Positions 47,285 to 57,328 of a stretch of DNA of 64,000 bases are shown one piece after another. Where the stretch lies: contig CAZPHC010000036.1 of the NCBI GenBank assembly GCA_964586155.1, positions 1 to 64,000 on the forward strand, read 5' to 3'. The notes beneath the pieces are model-generated. The model saw only the letters and a program-made list of their open reading frames with translations. It had not been told where the DNA came from and did not search any database. Each line of letters starts with the position of its first letter. The stretch's first letter is position 1. A program made the translations under genes and the position numbers. This DNA is from SXNM01 sp964586155 (GTDB lineage: Bacteria > Myxococcota_A > UBA9042).

Positions 47285-47404
47285 TCCGGCACGTCGGCGG
47301 CGCGCCCGGCGCCTCGTTCCGCAGTGAAGCGGGGCTCTCGCGGGCCGTCCCGTTCATCGCGCTCCGGCCGGGCAGTCGCTCTCGATGATGTCGCGGTCGC
47401 GTTG

Positions 47405-48958
47405 TTAGAAGCAGCCGAAGTCGAACTGGATGTTGCCGCCGCCCTTGAGCAGGTCGCAGGACGCCGGGCAGAGCGTGATGGACGTCGGGGCCGCCGTCTT
47501 GTCGACGACGAAACCGACGCCGTTGCTCGGGCAGGTGTTGCCCGGCGCCTTGGGCACGTCGAAGAGGTCGTCCTTGGCCACGTAGCTCAGCCCCAGGTAG
47601 GGGTTCGGCTTGACCCCAGACGGGTAGGGGATCGGGTAGTCGCAACCGGGCTTGGCCGTCTGGGCCACGCTCTTGGCCAAGGCCTGGAAGATCGGCGCCC
47701 AGTTCGTCTCGCAGATCTTGAACTTGGCGCCTCCGGTCTTGGCCGTCAGATCGAGGTAGACCGCACCCTTCTTGGCGATGGTCGGGCAGTCGGACTTGGT
47801 CTCGTAGCCGACGATGCTGTGGTAGACGAACCCGTAGGGGACGAGCGGGGTCTTGGGGAACTGCACCGGATCCTTGACCTGGAGCTGGTCGATGAACCAT
47901 TGCGCTGCGGTCGAGCTGTTGTCGTCGGTCACGGCGACGAAGTTCTTGGTCGCGTCGGTGCGCAAGAAGCCTTTCCACTGCGTGTACGAGGACATCAGGA
48001 CGCTGTGTCCGTTGGTGCTGCCGATGGTCGTCTTGACGTGCTGGAACTGCGGTCCGTTGCTGCATCCGGGGCCGCCGAGCGGCGGCTGCACGCAGATGCC
48101 AAAGCCGTTGCCGACCAGGATCATGCGGAAGTCGACCTTGGCCGCGGCGATGAACTGGGCGAACGCGTTGATGTTGCTGTTGAGGTACTTCGCCTCCTGG
48201 CTCATCGAGCCTGAGGTGTCGATCCACCAGACGATGTCCACCTTGCCGCCGACCTTCTCTTCCTTGAGGTTGAGCTCGGCGATCTTCGGCGTGCAGATGT
48301 TCGCCGGGACGCCGCCCGCGCCGGCGTCCGGGTAGTCCGGTGGGCCGGCGTCGTACGGAGCGGCGTCCTCTTCGCTTCCCCACGGCACGTCGGCGCCGAA
48401 GGGATCCCCGCCGCTGCCGGTGTCCTTCCAGCCGCTGTCCTGCTCGCTGACCATGCCGTCGTCGACGTTGCCAGCGTCGACGTTGCCCGCGTCGACGTTG
48501 CCCGCGTCGACGTTGCCAGCGTCGACGTTGCCCGCGCCGTCGCCACCGACCTCCTCGAGGCCGGCGCCGTCGCCGACGGGCGTGCTGGTGTCCGCCGTGA
48601 GGCCGTCGCCCACGTCGTCGGTTGCCGCGCCGTCCGGTTCGCCCGCCCCGCTGTCGTGCAGGATGGCGTCGGGGCCACCTGTCTGCGTGTCAGCGGCGGT
48701 GCCGTCGGCCGGGGCCGTGCCGTCGACCGGGCTGGTGCCGTCGAGGCTGCTGCCGTCCTGCGGCGGCTGATCGCTGTCCCGGGGCAGACCGCCCGCGTCG
48801 TTGCTGCCGATGGCGTCGCCGCCCGGCCCCTGCACCGTGTCGAGCATGCCGGGGAAGAAGATCGGTCCCGCGCCGCCCGGCGTGGTGGGCTGCGACGAGC
48901 AGGCCGCGACCAGCGACGTCAGCAAGGCGAGAACGGTGTGTCGGCGTGCTACGAACAT
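47405..48958 (-). CDS. Von Willebrand factor A lipoprotein, copy 1
   Basis: 517 aa. Signal peptide with lipobox LVAAC. A long Asp/Gly/Ala/Thr linker includes four copies of the pentapeptide NVDAG. A block conserved with the neighbouring paralogue follows (PWGSEEDAAPYDAG ... VPANICTP). Residues about 240-517 form a vWA domain whose metal-ion-dependent adhesion site begins WWIDTSGSMSQ (D-x-S-x-S). Cys-rich C-terminal segments end CPASCDLLKGGGNIQFDFGCF in both copies. Such proteins bind ligands or partners at the cell surface through Mg2+. It starts at ATG 48958 after a GGGGGT ribosome-binding stretch; the next copy upstream ends 184 b away on the same strand. Confidence 0.85.
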   Translation of the reverse strand: MFVARRHTVLALLTSLVAACSSQPTTPGGAGPIFFPGMLDTVQGPGGDAIGSNDAGGLPRDSDQPPQDGSSLDGTSPVDGTAPADGTAADTQTGGPDAILHDSGAGEPDGAATDDVGDGLTADTSTPVGDGAGLEEVGGDGAGNVDAGNVDAGNVDAGNVDAGNVDDGMVSEQDSGWKDTGSGGDPFGADVPWGSEEDAAPYDAGPPDYPDAGAGGVPANICTPKIAELNLKEEKVGGKVDIVWWIDTSGSMSQEAKYLNSNINAFAQFIAAAKVDFRMILVGNGFGICVQPPLGGPGCSNGPQFQHVKTTIGSTNGHSVLMSSYTQWKGFLRTDATKNFVAVTDDNSSTAAQWFIDQLQVKDPVQFPKTPLVPYGFVYHSIVGYETKSDCPTIAKKGAVYLDLTAKTGGAKFKICETNWAPIFQALAKSVAQTAKPGCDYPIPYPSGVKPNPYLGLSYVAKDDLFDVPKAPGNTCPSNGVGFVVDKTAAPTSITLCPASCDLLKGGGNIQFDFGCF

Positions 48959-49142
48959 CGGACCCCCAAAAGCCAGCGTCGAACCTCCGGTGGAGGCGCT
49001 TGGGCCGAGTGTCCGAAAGTCATCCGGCGATGGCAAGGCATTCGTGGACTTGCCGGGGTCCACAGGGCCCAATGGATCGCGTCGTCGCCGCCCTGGCGAG
49101 CCTCGGCTCCCGCGAGCAGCGGGCCCGGCGGCGTGGGGCGGC

Positions 49143-50789
<1,647 letters not shown>

Positions 50790-51072
50790 GGCGAACTCAC
50801 TAGAGGCAGACGGGAGGTGGGGTGCTGAGGGGGCGATCGGCGCGGACCTGAGGCGGCCGTCCTGGGCCGCCGGCTTCGGTCCGGCGGCGCGGCACGCGTG
50901 GTGAGCGAGGTGACGACGGGGCATCTCGACCCTCCAGGCGTGCAGATACACGCCTCGTGAAGATGCCAGACTCTTCGCCGATCGCAAGCGAGGAATTGTG
51001 CAGGTTGGTAGGCAAAAACGTGGGCTGGCGAGGTCGCTGGCGATCGCCGACCCGGCATGGCAGAAAGGGGCC

Positions 51073-53478
51073 ATGAGCCGAGTCCACGCCAGTGCGCGCC
51101 GTCCTGTCTGCCTGCGCCGAAGGCTGTCGTCGGCGGCCGGGCTGGCGTTCGCGTGGTCCCTGGTGGTCCTGGCGCTGCGGCCGGCCGGAGCGGCCCCGCA
51201 TCTGGACCGGCGCCAGGAGCGCGCAATCGTGGACGGCGTCAAGGTCGCGAGCCCGGTGCGCAGCGACGGCACCTGGCAGGCGAGCGCCGAAGGCGTACGG
51301 CTGACGGCGACCGGCCCGGGGCGGCAGGCGCACTGGCTCGCCGAGGCTGCCGGCGTCGGCGACGGCTTCGTCCGGTTCCGCTTGCGTGGGGCGCGACCCA
51401 AGCATCTCGGGCTCTGGGTGCGGGCGCAGGCGCACAAAGGCGAGGTCGCACGGGTCAACGGCTACCATCTCGCCGTGCGCGGCGATGCGCTTGTCTGGAT
51501 GCGCAGCGACCGGGGCGTGCTGCGGAGCCTGGGCGCCGAGACGAAGATCAAGGGGCTGTCGCGCCGGTCGGCCCTGGAGGTCGCGGTCTGGATGATCGGC
51601 CCGCATTTGGCCGCCGAGGCCTTCGACGGCGACTCGCTCGAAGCGCTCGGTTCGGTCTCGGTCAGCGACGGCGCGTTCGCCAGCGGCGGCGTGGGCTGGA
51701 TGCAGTTCACGCGGACAGGGACGCCCGTTGCGCTGCAGTGGCTCGGCGCGCGTGACGCTGCGGCGGCTCCGGGGGCGGCGACGCAGCAGGGCGAGTCGAT
51801 CCGCCAGGGCGACGCGCGCGGCGGTGGCGGCCCGGCGGCGCCGGCGGGGCCGTGGCGCTACTTCGCGATGGGGCGCGACGCGGTCGCCAGGCTGCCTGCA
51901 CACCTTCGGGCGCGCGTTCGCAGCCTCGAGCCCTGGGCCGCGTCGGCCGGCGAGGTCTGGGTGCGCGCCGACCGCATGGTGGCGGAGCAGCTGTTCCGTC
52001 TCGCGCTGGTGCGCGACGCGCTGCCCGTCGATACGCCTTACATGGCGGTGGCGCCCTCGATGGTGCGCCGCGGCGAGGCCGCGACCGTCGACCAGGCCCA
52101 CTACGGCGACGCGGCTGCGGTGGCGGCGACGTTGCGCGCGCTGCACCGATCGGCGCCGGGCTCGGAGCTGCTGCGCATCGGCCGCAGCCGCCTCGGTCAT
52201 GACCTCTGGGCATTGCACCTGCCCGGCAGCGGCCCGGACGCCCTGCCGGTGCTGCTCAACGGTGGCCACCACGGCGACGAGCTCGTCTCGGTGACCCAGA
52301 CGCTCGACGCCGCGCGCCAGCTGATCGCGGCCAAGGACGACGATCCCGAGCTCGCGGCCTGGGCGGCACAGCTCGATCTCTGGATCGTGGCGTTGGTGAA
52401 CCCTGACGGCGTCGACACCTTCTTGACCCGCTCGGGCTACGCCGGGCGCAAGAATGGTCGCGACATCGACCAGGACGGCCAGGTCGAGGTGGACGAGGGC
52501 GTGGATCTGAACCGCAACTACCCCTTTCGCTGGGGGGCGTTGGGCGAGGGCGGCAGCTCGGCGTCACCATGGTCGCCGTATTTTCGCGGCGACCGACCCG
52601 GCTCCGAGCCCGAGACCCAGGCCATGATGCGCCTGGTCGAGGCGATTCGCCCGGTGGCCTCGATCAGCTACCACACGCTCGGGACGGTGGTGCTGTGGCC
52701 GTACACGACCGACGGGGTCGCCGACTCTGGCGCGGCGCTGACCCGCAGCGTCGCCGAGACGGTGGCACGCGCGGCGCCGCGACAGCCCAATCGCAAGCGG
52801 TTCCGCGTGCTCCAGAAGATCTACCCCGTCGACGGCGTCGACCAGGACTGGATGCGCGCCGCCCACGGCACCGTCGCGCTGCTCATCGAGGGGCCGGGCC
52901 AGAACCCGACCTCGGCGGCGCAGCTCCAGGCCGAGATCCACGCGGTGCGGCCAACCTGGCGGGCGCTGTTGCAGCGCGTCGCGACCGGGCCGCGCCTGGT
53001 GGGCCGGATCCTCGGGCCGGACGGGCTGCCCGTCGTCGCCGAGGTGGTGGTCGAGGGGGACGAGCCGCTGGTCGGCGAGCGCTGGACCAGCCGCTGCAGC
53101 GACGGTCGCGTCTTCCGCCTGTTGCCGGATGGCCAGGCGCGCACGGTGCAGCTGCGAGCTGGCGGCCAGGAGCTCGGCGTGATCGAGGTCCGCCCCGACG
53201 GCGACGGCCTGGCGAGCTTCGAGCACCGCGCCACGGCCACCGGCCTGGCCCACAGCGACTGCCCGGACGCGGCGCTCTGCAGCGTCGAGGCGGGCTGCCT
53301 GGCGAAGGCCTCGGCCTGCGTGGATCTGCGGCGGACGCCGACGACCTGTCGGATCGGCGACCGCTGTGACGCGGCCGCGGGGCCCGGGGTGGCAGGCTGC
53401 GCCTGCCGGCCGGAGGTGGACGCGTTCGCCTGGACCGAGCCCGGCGGTCGTCGTTGCGGCCCGGCTGCGGGCGGCTGA
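51073..53478 (+). CDS. Secreted M14 zinc carboxypeptidase with N-terminal LamG-like domain
   Basis: 801 aa. Signal peptide (cleavage near AGAAP). A concanavalin/LamG-like domain at about 50-225 (GDGFVRFRLRG... HLGLWVRAQ... VNGYHLAV). The M14 catalytic domain spans about 340-640: zinc motif HHGDE with His400 and Glu403, a DIDQDGQVEVDE insertion resembling a calcium loop, VDLNRNYPFRW, third ligand His in ISYHTLG, and catalytic Glu in LLIEGPGQNP. A carboxypeptidase-associated beta domain (about 650-735) is followed by a C-terminal module with about ten cysteines. It would trim peptides outside the cell. AAAGGGG precedes the ATG. Confidence 0.88.
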   Translation: MSRVHASARRPVCLRRRLSSAAGLAFAWSLVVLALRPAGAAPHLDRRQERAIVDGVKVASPVRSDGTWQASAEGVRLTATGPGRQAHWLAEAAGVGDGFVRFRLRGARPKHLGLWVRAQAHKGEVARVNGYHLAVRGDALVWMRSDRGVLRSLGAETKIKGLSRRSALEVAVWMIGPHLAAEAFDGDSLEALGSVSVSDGAFASGGVGWMQFTRTGTPVALQWLGARDAAAAPGAATQQGESIRQGDARGGGGPAAPAGPWRYFAMGRDAVARLPAHLRARVRSLEPWAASAGEVWVRADRMVAEQLFRLALVRDALPVDTPYMAVAPSMVRRGEAATVDQAHYGDAAAVAATLRALHRSAPGSELLRIGRSRLGHDLWALHLPGSGPDALPVLLNGGHHGDELVSVTQTLDAARQLIAAKDDDPELAAWAAQLDLWIVALVNPDGVDTFLTRSGYAGRKNGRDIDQDGQVEVDEGVDLNRNYPFRWGALGEGGSSASPWSPYFRGDRPGSEPETQAMMRLVEAIRPVASISYHTLGTVVLWPYTTDGVADSGAALTRSVAETVARAAPRQPNRKRFRVLQKIYPVDGVDQDWMRAAHGTVALLIEGPGQNPTSAAQLQAEIHAVRPTWRALLQRVATGPRLVGRILGPDGLPVVAEVVVEGDEPLVGERWTSRCSDGRVFRLLPDGQARTVQLRAGGQELGVIEVRPDGDGLASFEHRATATGLAHSDCPDAALCSVEAGCLAKASACVDLRRTPTTCRIGDRCDAAAGPGVAGCACRPEVDAFAWTEPGGRRCGPAAGG

Positions 53479-53508
53479 ACCCGCCTGGTCGGACGCGTCA
53501 ACGTCCGC

Positions 53509-54663
53509 CTATTTCGTCGCCTTCTTGGGCGTCTTGCCTGCGGCGCGCTTGGCCTCGACTTCTCGAATATCCGTCTTGATCTCGGCGATCTCGACGTCCT
53601 CGGGGCCCTCGAGCGGCCGGCGACGGATCATCTGGTGGACCTTGCGCAGGCTGCTGCGCTCCAGCCAGGCGGCGAAGAGCTCGATGCGCTGGACGTAGTA
53701 GCGGTAGTCCTTGTTGATCGACCAACTGCCCGTGGTGCGCAGCACGACGCCGGTCGCGTCGTGGTGCAGGCCGCGGATGTTGGCGCGAAACTCCTTGGAG
53801 TACGGCCAATAGGTCTCGGCGTTGCTCAGGTAGAGCACGCGGACGGGCACGCCGAGCTTGCGCGTGATCTCGCCGATGCCGATCATGCCGGCCTTGTCGA
53901 GCAGGTTGGCCGAGAGCGCACGGACACGACCGGCGCGGATGCTGTCGACCACGAACTGGAAGTGCTCATCGTCGGTGACGAACGTCGGCACGTTGCGCTT
54001 GCGCATGGTGCGCTGGAGCATCTTCAGGCGCGCGTGGATGTTGCCGCGCGCGATCTTCCAGATCTGCAGCATGTCCTTGCGCTTGGCTTCGTCCGCGACC
54101 TCCTTGGTCAGCAGCGCCGTGACGCGATCCTTGCTCGTGGCGGCCCAGAACGAGATGAGGTCGTCCTTGTCCTTCGCCGCGAGGAAGAAGCGGTGGTACA
54201 GGCTGTGGACGATGACGACCCAAGGGTCGTAGTCCATCTGGAACACCAGCTCGGGCCGCTGCCAGGTCATGAGCAGGTAGGATTGGTCCGAGCCGACGCC
54301 GACGTAGGCGCCGCCCTTGCCCTCGATGAAGGGCTTGAACAGCTCCATGTTCCACTCGTCGCCGGCGAGGTAGTGGCGCCCGGCGAACTCCTCGTTGATG
54401 CCGAAGAGCTCCTTGGCAGGCGGGTCCTCGGGCGAGGTCATGAACGTGGTGCGCTGGGCGTCGGGCAGGGCGGGCACGGCGGCCGCGGCGGTGACGGCCA
54501 TCGCCAGACCCAGGCAGAGAGCGAAGCTGCCGACGAGGCGGGCCCGGAGCGAACCGGCGCCCAGGGCGTCGCATCGCGGCGGCGTCGGCGTCTGGGTGAC
54601 GCGCGCAGCCGGCAGGTCCTCGTCGCGTCGGGTCGGGTCGGGTCGGGTCAACATGCTGCGCAT
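53509..54663 (-). CDS. Conserved secreted protein, possibly LIC_10091 family
   Basis: 384 aa. A signal peptide or signal anchor lies at about 45-63 (long n-region). The globular part has the recurring NEEFAGRHYLAGDEW start, then SDQSYLLMTWQRPELVFQMDYD, HSLYHRFFLAAKD, DDEHFQFVVDSIRAGRVRALSANLLD and a late VRVLYLSNAETYWPY. This pattern resembles the uncharacterised LIC_10091 family and distantly a SAM-binding fold, from memory only. A Lys-rich tail ends the protein. GGAGG precedes ATG 54663. Convergent with the carboxypeptidase (30 b between stops) and divergent from the sulfatase-like gene. Confidence 0.6.
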   Translation of the reverse strand: MRSMLTRPDPTRRDEDLPAARVTQTPTPPRCDALGAGSLRARLVGSFALCLGLAMAVTAAAAVPALPDAQRTTFMTSPEDPPAKELFGINEEFAGRHYLAGDEWNMELFKPFIEGKGGAYVGVGSDQSYLLMTWQRPELVFQMDYDPWVVIVHSLYHRFFLAAKDKDDLISFWAATSKDRVTALLTKEVADEAKRKDMLQIWKIARGNIHARLKMLQRTMRKRNVPTFVTDDEHFQFVVDSIRAGRVRALSANLLDKAGMIGIGEITRKLGVPVRVLYLSNAETYWPYSKEFRANIRGLHHDATGVVLRTTGSWSINKDYRYYVQRIELFAAWLERSSLRKVHQMIRRRPLEGPEDVEIAEIKTDIREVEAKRAAGKTPKKATK

Positions 54664-54795
54664 CGGGCCTCCATCGTTGCGGCCGGACTCTAGCAGGGTC
54701 CGTCCTTGCGGCAAGTTCGGCCGGATGACACGCCGCGCGCCCTGGCGCTATCGTGCCGGGCCAGGCTGGAGGCGAGATGGCAGAGCAGGCGCAGC

Positions 54796-56829
54796 ATGAC
54801 GCATCCTGACGCCGCGGGACCTGCGTGGCGGCGCGACGCCGCGACCACGCCGGGGCTGCGCGTCTGCGGCGCGATGCTCGCGTCGAGCGTCATCGGCCGG
54901 CTGTGGCTGGGCGCCAACGTCTGGCCGCGCCTGCACGGCCAAGAGACGCTCGTCGAGCTCGGCGTCTGGGGCCAGGTGCTGCGGCTGGGCTGGGTCGAGG
55001 TGGTCGCGGCCGTGCTCGCGGGCCTGTCGGCGGCGATCGGCGCCAGGGCGCTGCTGGCCGGTGCGTCCGCGCCGTCCGGACGCGCCGTGCGCGCGCTGAC
55101 ATGGCTGCCGGCGCTGCCGCTCCTGATCGTCGGCGTGCTGCGTCGGGCGCACATCGACCTGGTCGCGGCCCAACGGGTCGGCCTCGATCTCGACGGCCTG
55201 CGCGACGCCGTGATCAGCGGCGAGGCCTGGATCTCGGTCCGTGACGCGTCGGCAGCGACCTGGGCGGGAGCCGCGGCGCCGGCGCTGCTCTACGCGCTGT
55301 CGTATGCGCTGCCGGCCCGTCCGCGGGGCATCGGCCTCGGCATGTCGCTGGCGATGGTCGCGCTGCTGATGGGCACGGCGCCCGCGATGCTGCGCGACGC
55401 CGACCCGGATTGGCCGGACGACGCGTGTTGGCCCGGCGAGCTGTGGCTGGCGCGGTCTGCGGTCTGGGGCGGCGACGGGCTCGACGGTGCCGGCTTCGAG
55501 GCCGACGGTCGGGGGGGCGCAGGCGACGCGGTGGACGCCCCTGGCGAGGCGCTCGCCGGGCCCGTGGCCGCGCTCGCAGACGGCAGCAGCCCGACCGCAG
55601 CGCGCGACGGCGACGCCGGCGGCGACGCGGCGTGTGGGCCGAATCCGCCGCCGCCGTCCCGGCGCGAGCCCTGGAACGTCGTCTGGATCATCATGGAGAG
55701 CACCGGCCTGCGCTACGTCGAGGGGGCGAGCTTCCCCGGGCGACGGCCGATGCCCTTTGTCGATCTGCTCGCCTCGCAGGGCTGGAAGCTGGCCGACCAT
55801 CGCTCGCCGTCCAACAGCAGCGCGACGTCGATCCAGGCCCAGTTCACGGGCTTGTACCCGATGCCGACGACGCAGATGTTCGCGGTGTCGACACAGAACC
55901 ACCTGCCGGCGTTGCCGTCGCTGCTGCCGGGCTACGATCGCTTCCTGGTGACGCCGGGCAAGCTCTCGTACTTCTTCCCGCGGGCGTTGTTCGAGCATAG
56001 CGGCATGGGCGACCTGGTCGGCTTCCACGAGCTGCCGTTCCACGAGATGCGCGCCAACGACGGCCTGGCCAAGGACGAGATCCGCACGGTCGATGCCTTC
56101 TTGCAGCGCTTGCGAGCGGCGAAACAGCCGTTCCTCGGCGTCTACTATTCGTATGTTCCGCATTGGGAGTATACCGATTATGGCCCGGAATGGCGAAGGT
56201 TTCGCGGGACGCGCCTGATCGACCACTACCACAACGGTCTGGCGCTGCTCGACGCGCAGATCGAACGGATCCACCGACAGCTGGACCAGGACGGGCTGCT
56301 CGATCGGACGATCCTGGTGCTGGCGGGCGATCACGGCGAGGCGTTCGGGCAGCACGAGCGCAACTGGGCCCACAGCAAGGCGTCGTACGAGGAGAACCTG
56401 CAGACGCCGGCGATCCTCTGGCAGCCGCAGGTCTTCGCGCCGCGCGTGGTGCCCACGCCGACCTGCCATATCGATCTGCTGCCGACGCTGCTCGACGCGA
56501 TGGCGTTGCCGCCAATGCCGACGCCGATCCAGGGCGAATCACTGTGGCGACGCGGCCCCCAGCGCGAGGTCACCTTCCATTGGGGCAACGAGGGCACGAT
56601 CAGCGCGCTGCGCCATCGCGACCGGCTCAAGCTGCAGGTGTCGATCAAGGACCGAAGTTGCCGGATCTTCGATCTGCGCCGCGATCCCGGCGAGCGTCGG
56701 CCGAGCGGCTGCGGTGGCGAGGAGCGACTGCGGCAGCAGGCGTGGGCGTTTGTGCAGCAGCAGCGCGTCTTGCTGCCGACGATGTCCGCCGCGCGCGCGC
56801 TGTTGGTGACCTTCGGCGCCTCGCGCTGA
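54796..56829 (+). CDS. Membrane sulfatase/LTA-synthase-like phosphotransferase
   Basis: 677 aa. N-terminal membrane domain with four or five hydrophobic segments (about 20-200), a low-complexity Asp/Gly/Ala linker (about 225-290), then an alkaline-phosphatase-superfamily catalytic domain. The nucleophile is expected at Thr303 in VWIIMESTGLRYV. Metal-binding residues are visible in LAGDHGEAFGQH and later in TPTCHIDLLPTLLD. The SPSNSSATSIQAQFTGLYP block is typical of lipoteichoic-acid-synthase and phosphoethanolamine-transferase relatives. It probably moves a phospho-alcohol group from lipid to a surface polymer or glycan; a true sulfatase is less likely because the Cys/Ser-x-Pro-x-Arg motif is absent. 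Confidence 0.8.
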   Translation: MTHPDAAGPAWRRDAATTPGLRVCGAMLASSVIGRLWLGANVWPRLHGQETLVELGVWGQVLRLGWVEVVAAVLAGLSAAIGARALLAGASAPSGRAVRALTWLPALPLLIVGVLRRAHIDLVAAQRVGLDLDGLRDAVISGEAWISVRDASAATWAGAAAPALLYALSYALPARPRGIGLGMSLAMVALLMGTAPAMLRDADPDWPDDACWPGELWLARSAVWGGDGLDGAGFEADGRGGAGDAVDAPGEALAGPVAALADGSSPTAARDGDAGGDAACGPNPPPPSRREPWNVVWIIMESTGLRYVEGASFPGRRPMPFVDLLASQGWKLADHRSPSNSSATSIQAQFTGLYPMPTTQMFAVSTQNHLPALPSLLPGYDRFLVTPGKLSYFFPRALFEHSGMGDLVGFHELPFHEMRANDGLAKDEIRTVDAFLQRLRAAKQPFLGVYYSYVPHWEYTDYGPEWRRFRGTRLIDHYHNGLALLDAQIERIHRQLDQDGLLDRTILVLAGDHGEAFGQHERNWAHSKASYEENLQTPAILWQPQVFAPRVVPTPTCHIDLLPTLLDAMALPPMPTPIQGESLWRRGPQREVTFHWGNEGTISALRHRDRLKLQVSIKDRSCRIFDLRRDPGERRPSGCGGEERLRQQAWAFVQQQRVLLPTMSAARALLVTFGASR

Positions 56830-56941
56830 TCGGTCGCGTCCAGGCCGCGTTTCGGGGCTTGCCGCGACAGACGGGCGCGGCCTTGGCATGCTCGGGCAGA
56901 CGGCGCCCGGCCATGGGGGCGGCGACGACGGAGGCAGCAGC

Positions 56942-57328
56942 GTGCAGACACCAAGCGTCCACCTCGCCCTGTTGGCGCACGGCAGCCGCAATCCACGCTG
57001 GGCCGACGGGCTGCGGCCGATGGTGGCGGCGCTCGAGGTCGAGCTCGGCGCCGGGACGGTCGCGCTGTGCTTCCTGGAGCTGCTGTCCCCGTCGCTGCCG
57101 GAGCTCGCGGCGGAGGTCGCGGATCGTGGGTTCGACGAATTGCGCATCCTGCCGCTGTTTTGGAGCGGACAAGGGCATGTGCTTCGCGACGTTCCCGAGC
57201 TGATCGCGCAGGCGCAGGCTGTCGCGCCGTGGCTGCGGATCTCGCTGCTGCCCGCGGTTGGGGAGCAGCCCTTGGTCCAGGCCGCGATCGCCGAGCTGGC
57301 GCGGGCCGGGGCCCGGGTGAACGCGTGA
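56942..57328 (+). CDS. Short CbiX/SirB-type sirohydrochlorin chelatase
   Basis: 128 aa, the size of the single-domain (CbiX-S) class. Metal-insertion motif LLAHGSRNPRW at the N-terminus, FLELLSPSLPEL in the middle, and ILPLFWSGQGHVLRDVPELI containing the second conserved His (usual family form PLFL..GGH...D). It would insert Co2+ or Fe2+ into sirohydrochlorin for cobalamin or siroheme. No other tetrapyrrole gene is adjacent. Starts at GTG 56942 with GGAGG seven bases upstream, and its TGA overlaps the GTG of the next gene (GTGA). Confidence 0.85.
   Translation: MQTPSVHLALLAHGSRNPRWADGLRPMVAALEVELGAGTVALCFLELLSPSLPELAAEVADRGFDELRILPLFWSGQGHVLRDVPELIAQAQAVAPWLRISLLPAVGEQPLVQAAIAELARAGARVNA

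Noticed and set aside
47193..48383. Alternative frame across the first vWA gene
   Set aside because: Arg-rich shadow frame; the vWA frame has signal peptide, adhesion motif and a close paralogue.
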